Positions 10,139 to 11,203 of a stretch of DNA of 11,203 nucleotides are shown here, piece after piece. The stretch comes from Candidatus Parvarchaeota archaeon (GTDB lineage Archaea > Nanobdellota > Nanobdellia > CSSed11-243R1): positions 1 to 11,203 of the forward strand of contig PWUQ01000039.1 in NCBI GenBank assembly GCA_003563585.1, in the 5' to 3' direction. The notes beneath the pieces were generated by a model. The model did no database searches. It was given only the letters and a program-made list of their open reading frames with translations, and was not told the origin of the DNA. A program made the translations under genes and the position numbers. How positions within the stretch are numbered: position 1 is the stretch's first letter; each line of letters opens with the position of its first letter.

Positions 10139-11203
10139 ATGGAGGATATATATTGGGCAGATAAAATAGCAAAAAAAATTATTGAAAGAAAAAAAGATAT
10201 TAATACAATTGCGAGTGGAATAACTCCCAGCGGAACTATTCATATAGGAAATTTTAGAGAAGAAATGACTGTAGATATAGTGAAAAAAGCCCTTAAATCA
10301 AAAGGTATTAAACTAAGATGTATACATTCTTGGGATGATTATGACAGATTCAGAAAAGTTCCGAATAATATTCCAGAAAAATGGAATGAATTTATTGGTA
10401 TGCCAGTAAGCAAAGTTCCAGACCCCTGGGGTTGTCATGCTTCTTATGCTGAACATTTTGAAAAAGAATTCGAGATTGAAGCAAAAAAACTTGGGATAAA
10501 TCCTGAATATATCTATGAAACTGAAAAATACGAAAATTGTGAATATAAAAATGAAATAAAATTTGCATTAAATAAAAATGAAGAAATAAAAAAGATTTTG
10601 AATACTCATAGAAAAGAAGAACTTCCAGGAGATTGGTGGTCTGTTCAAATTTATTGCACTAAATGTAAAAAAGATTTTACAAAAATAATTTATTATGATG
10701 GAGAGTATAAAATAAAATATGAATGTAAATGTGGTAATGAGGAAGAAATTGATTTTTCAAAAAAAGGAAATGTAAAGCTACGTTGGAGAGTTGATTGGGC
10801 TATGAGGTGGAAACATTTCAATGTAGATTTTGAACCTGGTGGAAAAGAACATTCCACGCCAGGAGGTAGTAGAGATACAAGTTCAGAGATATCTAAGAAA
10901 ATTTTTGATTATAATCCTCCTGTGTATCAAGTATACGATTTTGTAATTCTAAAGGGTTCGGGTGGGAAAATGTCTGGTTCCTCAGGTAATGTAATTTCAC
11001 CTGAAGAATTGCTTGAAATATACCTTCCAGAAATAATAAGATTTTTTTATGCTGGAACCCGTCCAAACACAGAATTTAGTATTCCTATGGACGATGAAAT
11101 ATTCAAAGTTTATGAGGATTTTTACTTTGCAGAAAGAGTTTATTTCGGCGAAGAGAAAGATTGGGATGAAAAAAAGAAAGAACACTGGAAAAGAGTATAC
11201 GAA
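10139..11203 (+). CDS. lysS: Class I lysyl-tRNA synthetase, N-terminal part (runs off right edge)
   Basis: Charges tRNA-Lys with lysine. This is the archaeal class I form (often called LysK), unrelated to the class II enzyme of most bacteria. 355 codons are visible, open to the window edge. The Rossmann-fold signature is GTIHIGN (32-38) and the second signature is GGKMSGSSG (275-283), in the class I LysRS form of KMSKS. Between them lie WDDYDRFRKVP (65-75) and a cysteine group, CTKC (173-176) with CKC (196-198), probably a zinc site. GGKEHSTPGGSRDTSSEI (234-251) is a further conserved active-site segment. Start ATG at 10139: TATA box about 28 bp upstream and no ribosome site, hence leaderless; GGAGG overlaps the first codons, downstream of the ATG, and is not a ribosome site for it. 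The missing C-terminus would be the helical anticodon-binding region. Confidence 0.96.
   Translation, partial: MEDIYWADKIAKKIIERKKDINTIASGITPSGTIHIGNFREEMTVDIVKKALKSKGIKLRCIHSWDDYDRFRKVPNNIPEKWNEFIGMPVSKVPDPWGCHASYAEHFEKEFEIEAKKLGINPEYIYETEKYENCEYKNEIKFALNKNEEIKKILNTHRKEELPGDWWSVQIYCTKCKKDFTKIIYYDGEYKIKYECKCGNEEEIDFSKKGNVKLRWRVDWAMRWKHFNVDFEPGGKEHSTPGGSRDTSSEISKKIFDYNPPVYQVYDFVILKGSGGKMSGSSGNVISPEELLEIYLPEIIRFFYAGTRPNTEFSIPMDDEIFKVYEDFYFAERVYFGEEKDWDEKKKEHWKRVYE

Noticed and set aside
10997..11185. Minus-strand ORF of 62 codons near the right edge
   Set aside because: Antisense to the conserved LysRS sequence just after KMSGS; no independent support.

Overview
The window reads as chromosomal DNA of an AT-rich, compact archaeon, most likely a DPANN lineage of the Pacearchaeota/Woesearchaeota/Nanoarchaeota type. 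Supporting signs are an FtsZ of archaeal type, a TrmB-family regulator, transcription factor E (TFE), archaeal Elp3, a class I lysyl-tRNA synthetase, TATA/BRE-type promoters about 25 bp upstream of start codons (leaderless mRNAs), and a tRNA gene that appears to carry an intron and has no encoded CCA. The exact lineage is an inference; no rRNA is present.

Layout. 1-603 (-): N-terminal 201 codons of ftsZ, running off the left edge, with a TATA box and an inverted repeat over the predicted transcription start. 604-948: intergenic, mostly AT-rich, with small hairpins. 949-1512 (-): nitroreductase, divergent from 1615-2127 (+), a winged-helix regulator; a near-perfect palindrome lies between them. 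2128-2465: intergenic, holding a structured element and the long leader of 2466-3269 (+), a TrmB-family regulator that ends in a UUCG hairpin and an intrinsic-type terminator. 3372-4241 (-) and 4244-4963 (-): an S49 peptidase (SppA-like) and an RDD-family membrane protein with an N-terminal zinc-knuckle-like motif, a two-gene operon. 4998-6533 (+): elp3, divergent from that operon across only 34 bp. 6568-7725 (+): four CBS domains fused to a ribosome-hibernation-factor-like (HPF) domain. Its last 10 bases are also the first 10 bases of a tRNA-Gln(UUG) gene (7716-7870) that seems to be interrupted in the D-arm. 7880-8893 (-): TFE with an unusual N-terminal extension (tandem KKKTT repeats plus two copies of the knuckle motif seen in the RDD protein). 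8938-10086 (-): an M50 site-2-type membrane protease. 10139-11203 (+): class I LysRS, running off the right edge, sharing one TATA element with the M50 gene.

How they fit together. Most genes are household information-processing functions: transcription initiation (TFE), tRNA modification and charging (Elp3, LysRS, tRNA-Gln), ribosome state (CBS-HPF), cell division (FtsZ), and membrane protein turnover (SppA-like and M50 proteases). I see no CRISPR, transposon, phage or toxin-antitoxin module. The points most worth a second look are the tRNA-Gln/CBS overlap with the probable D-arm intron, the CBS-HPF fusion, the modified TFE with a motif shared with a membrane protein, and the very tight bidirectional leaderless promoters.
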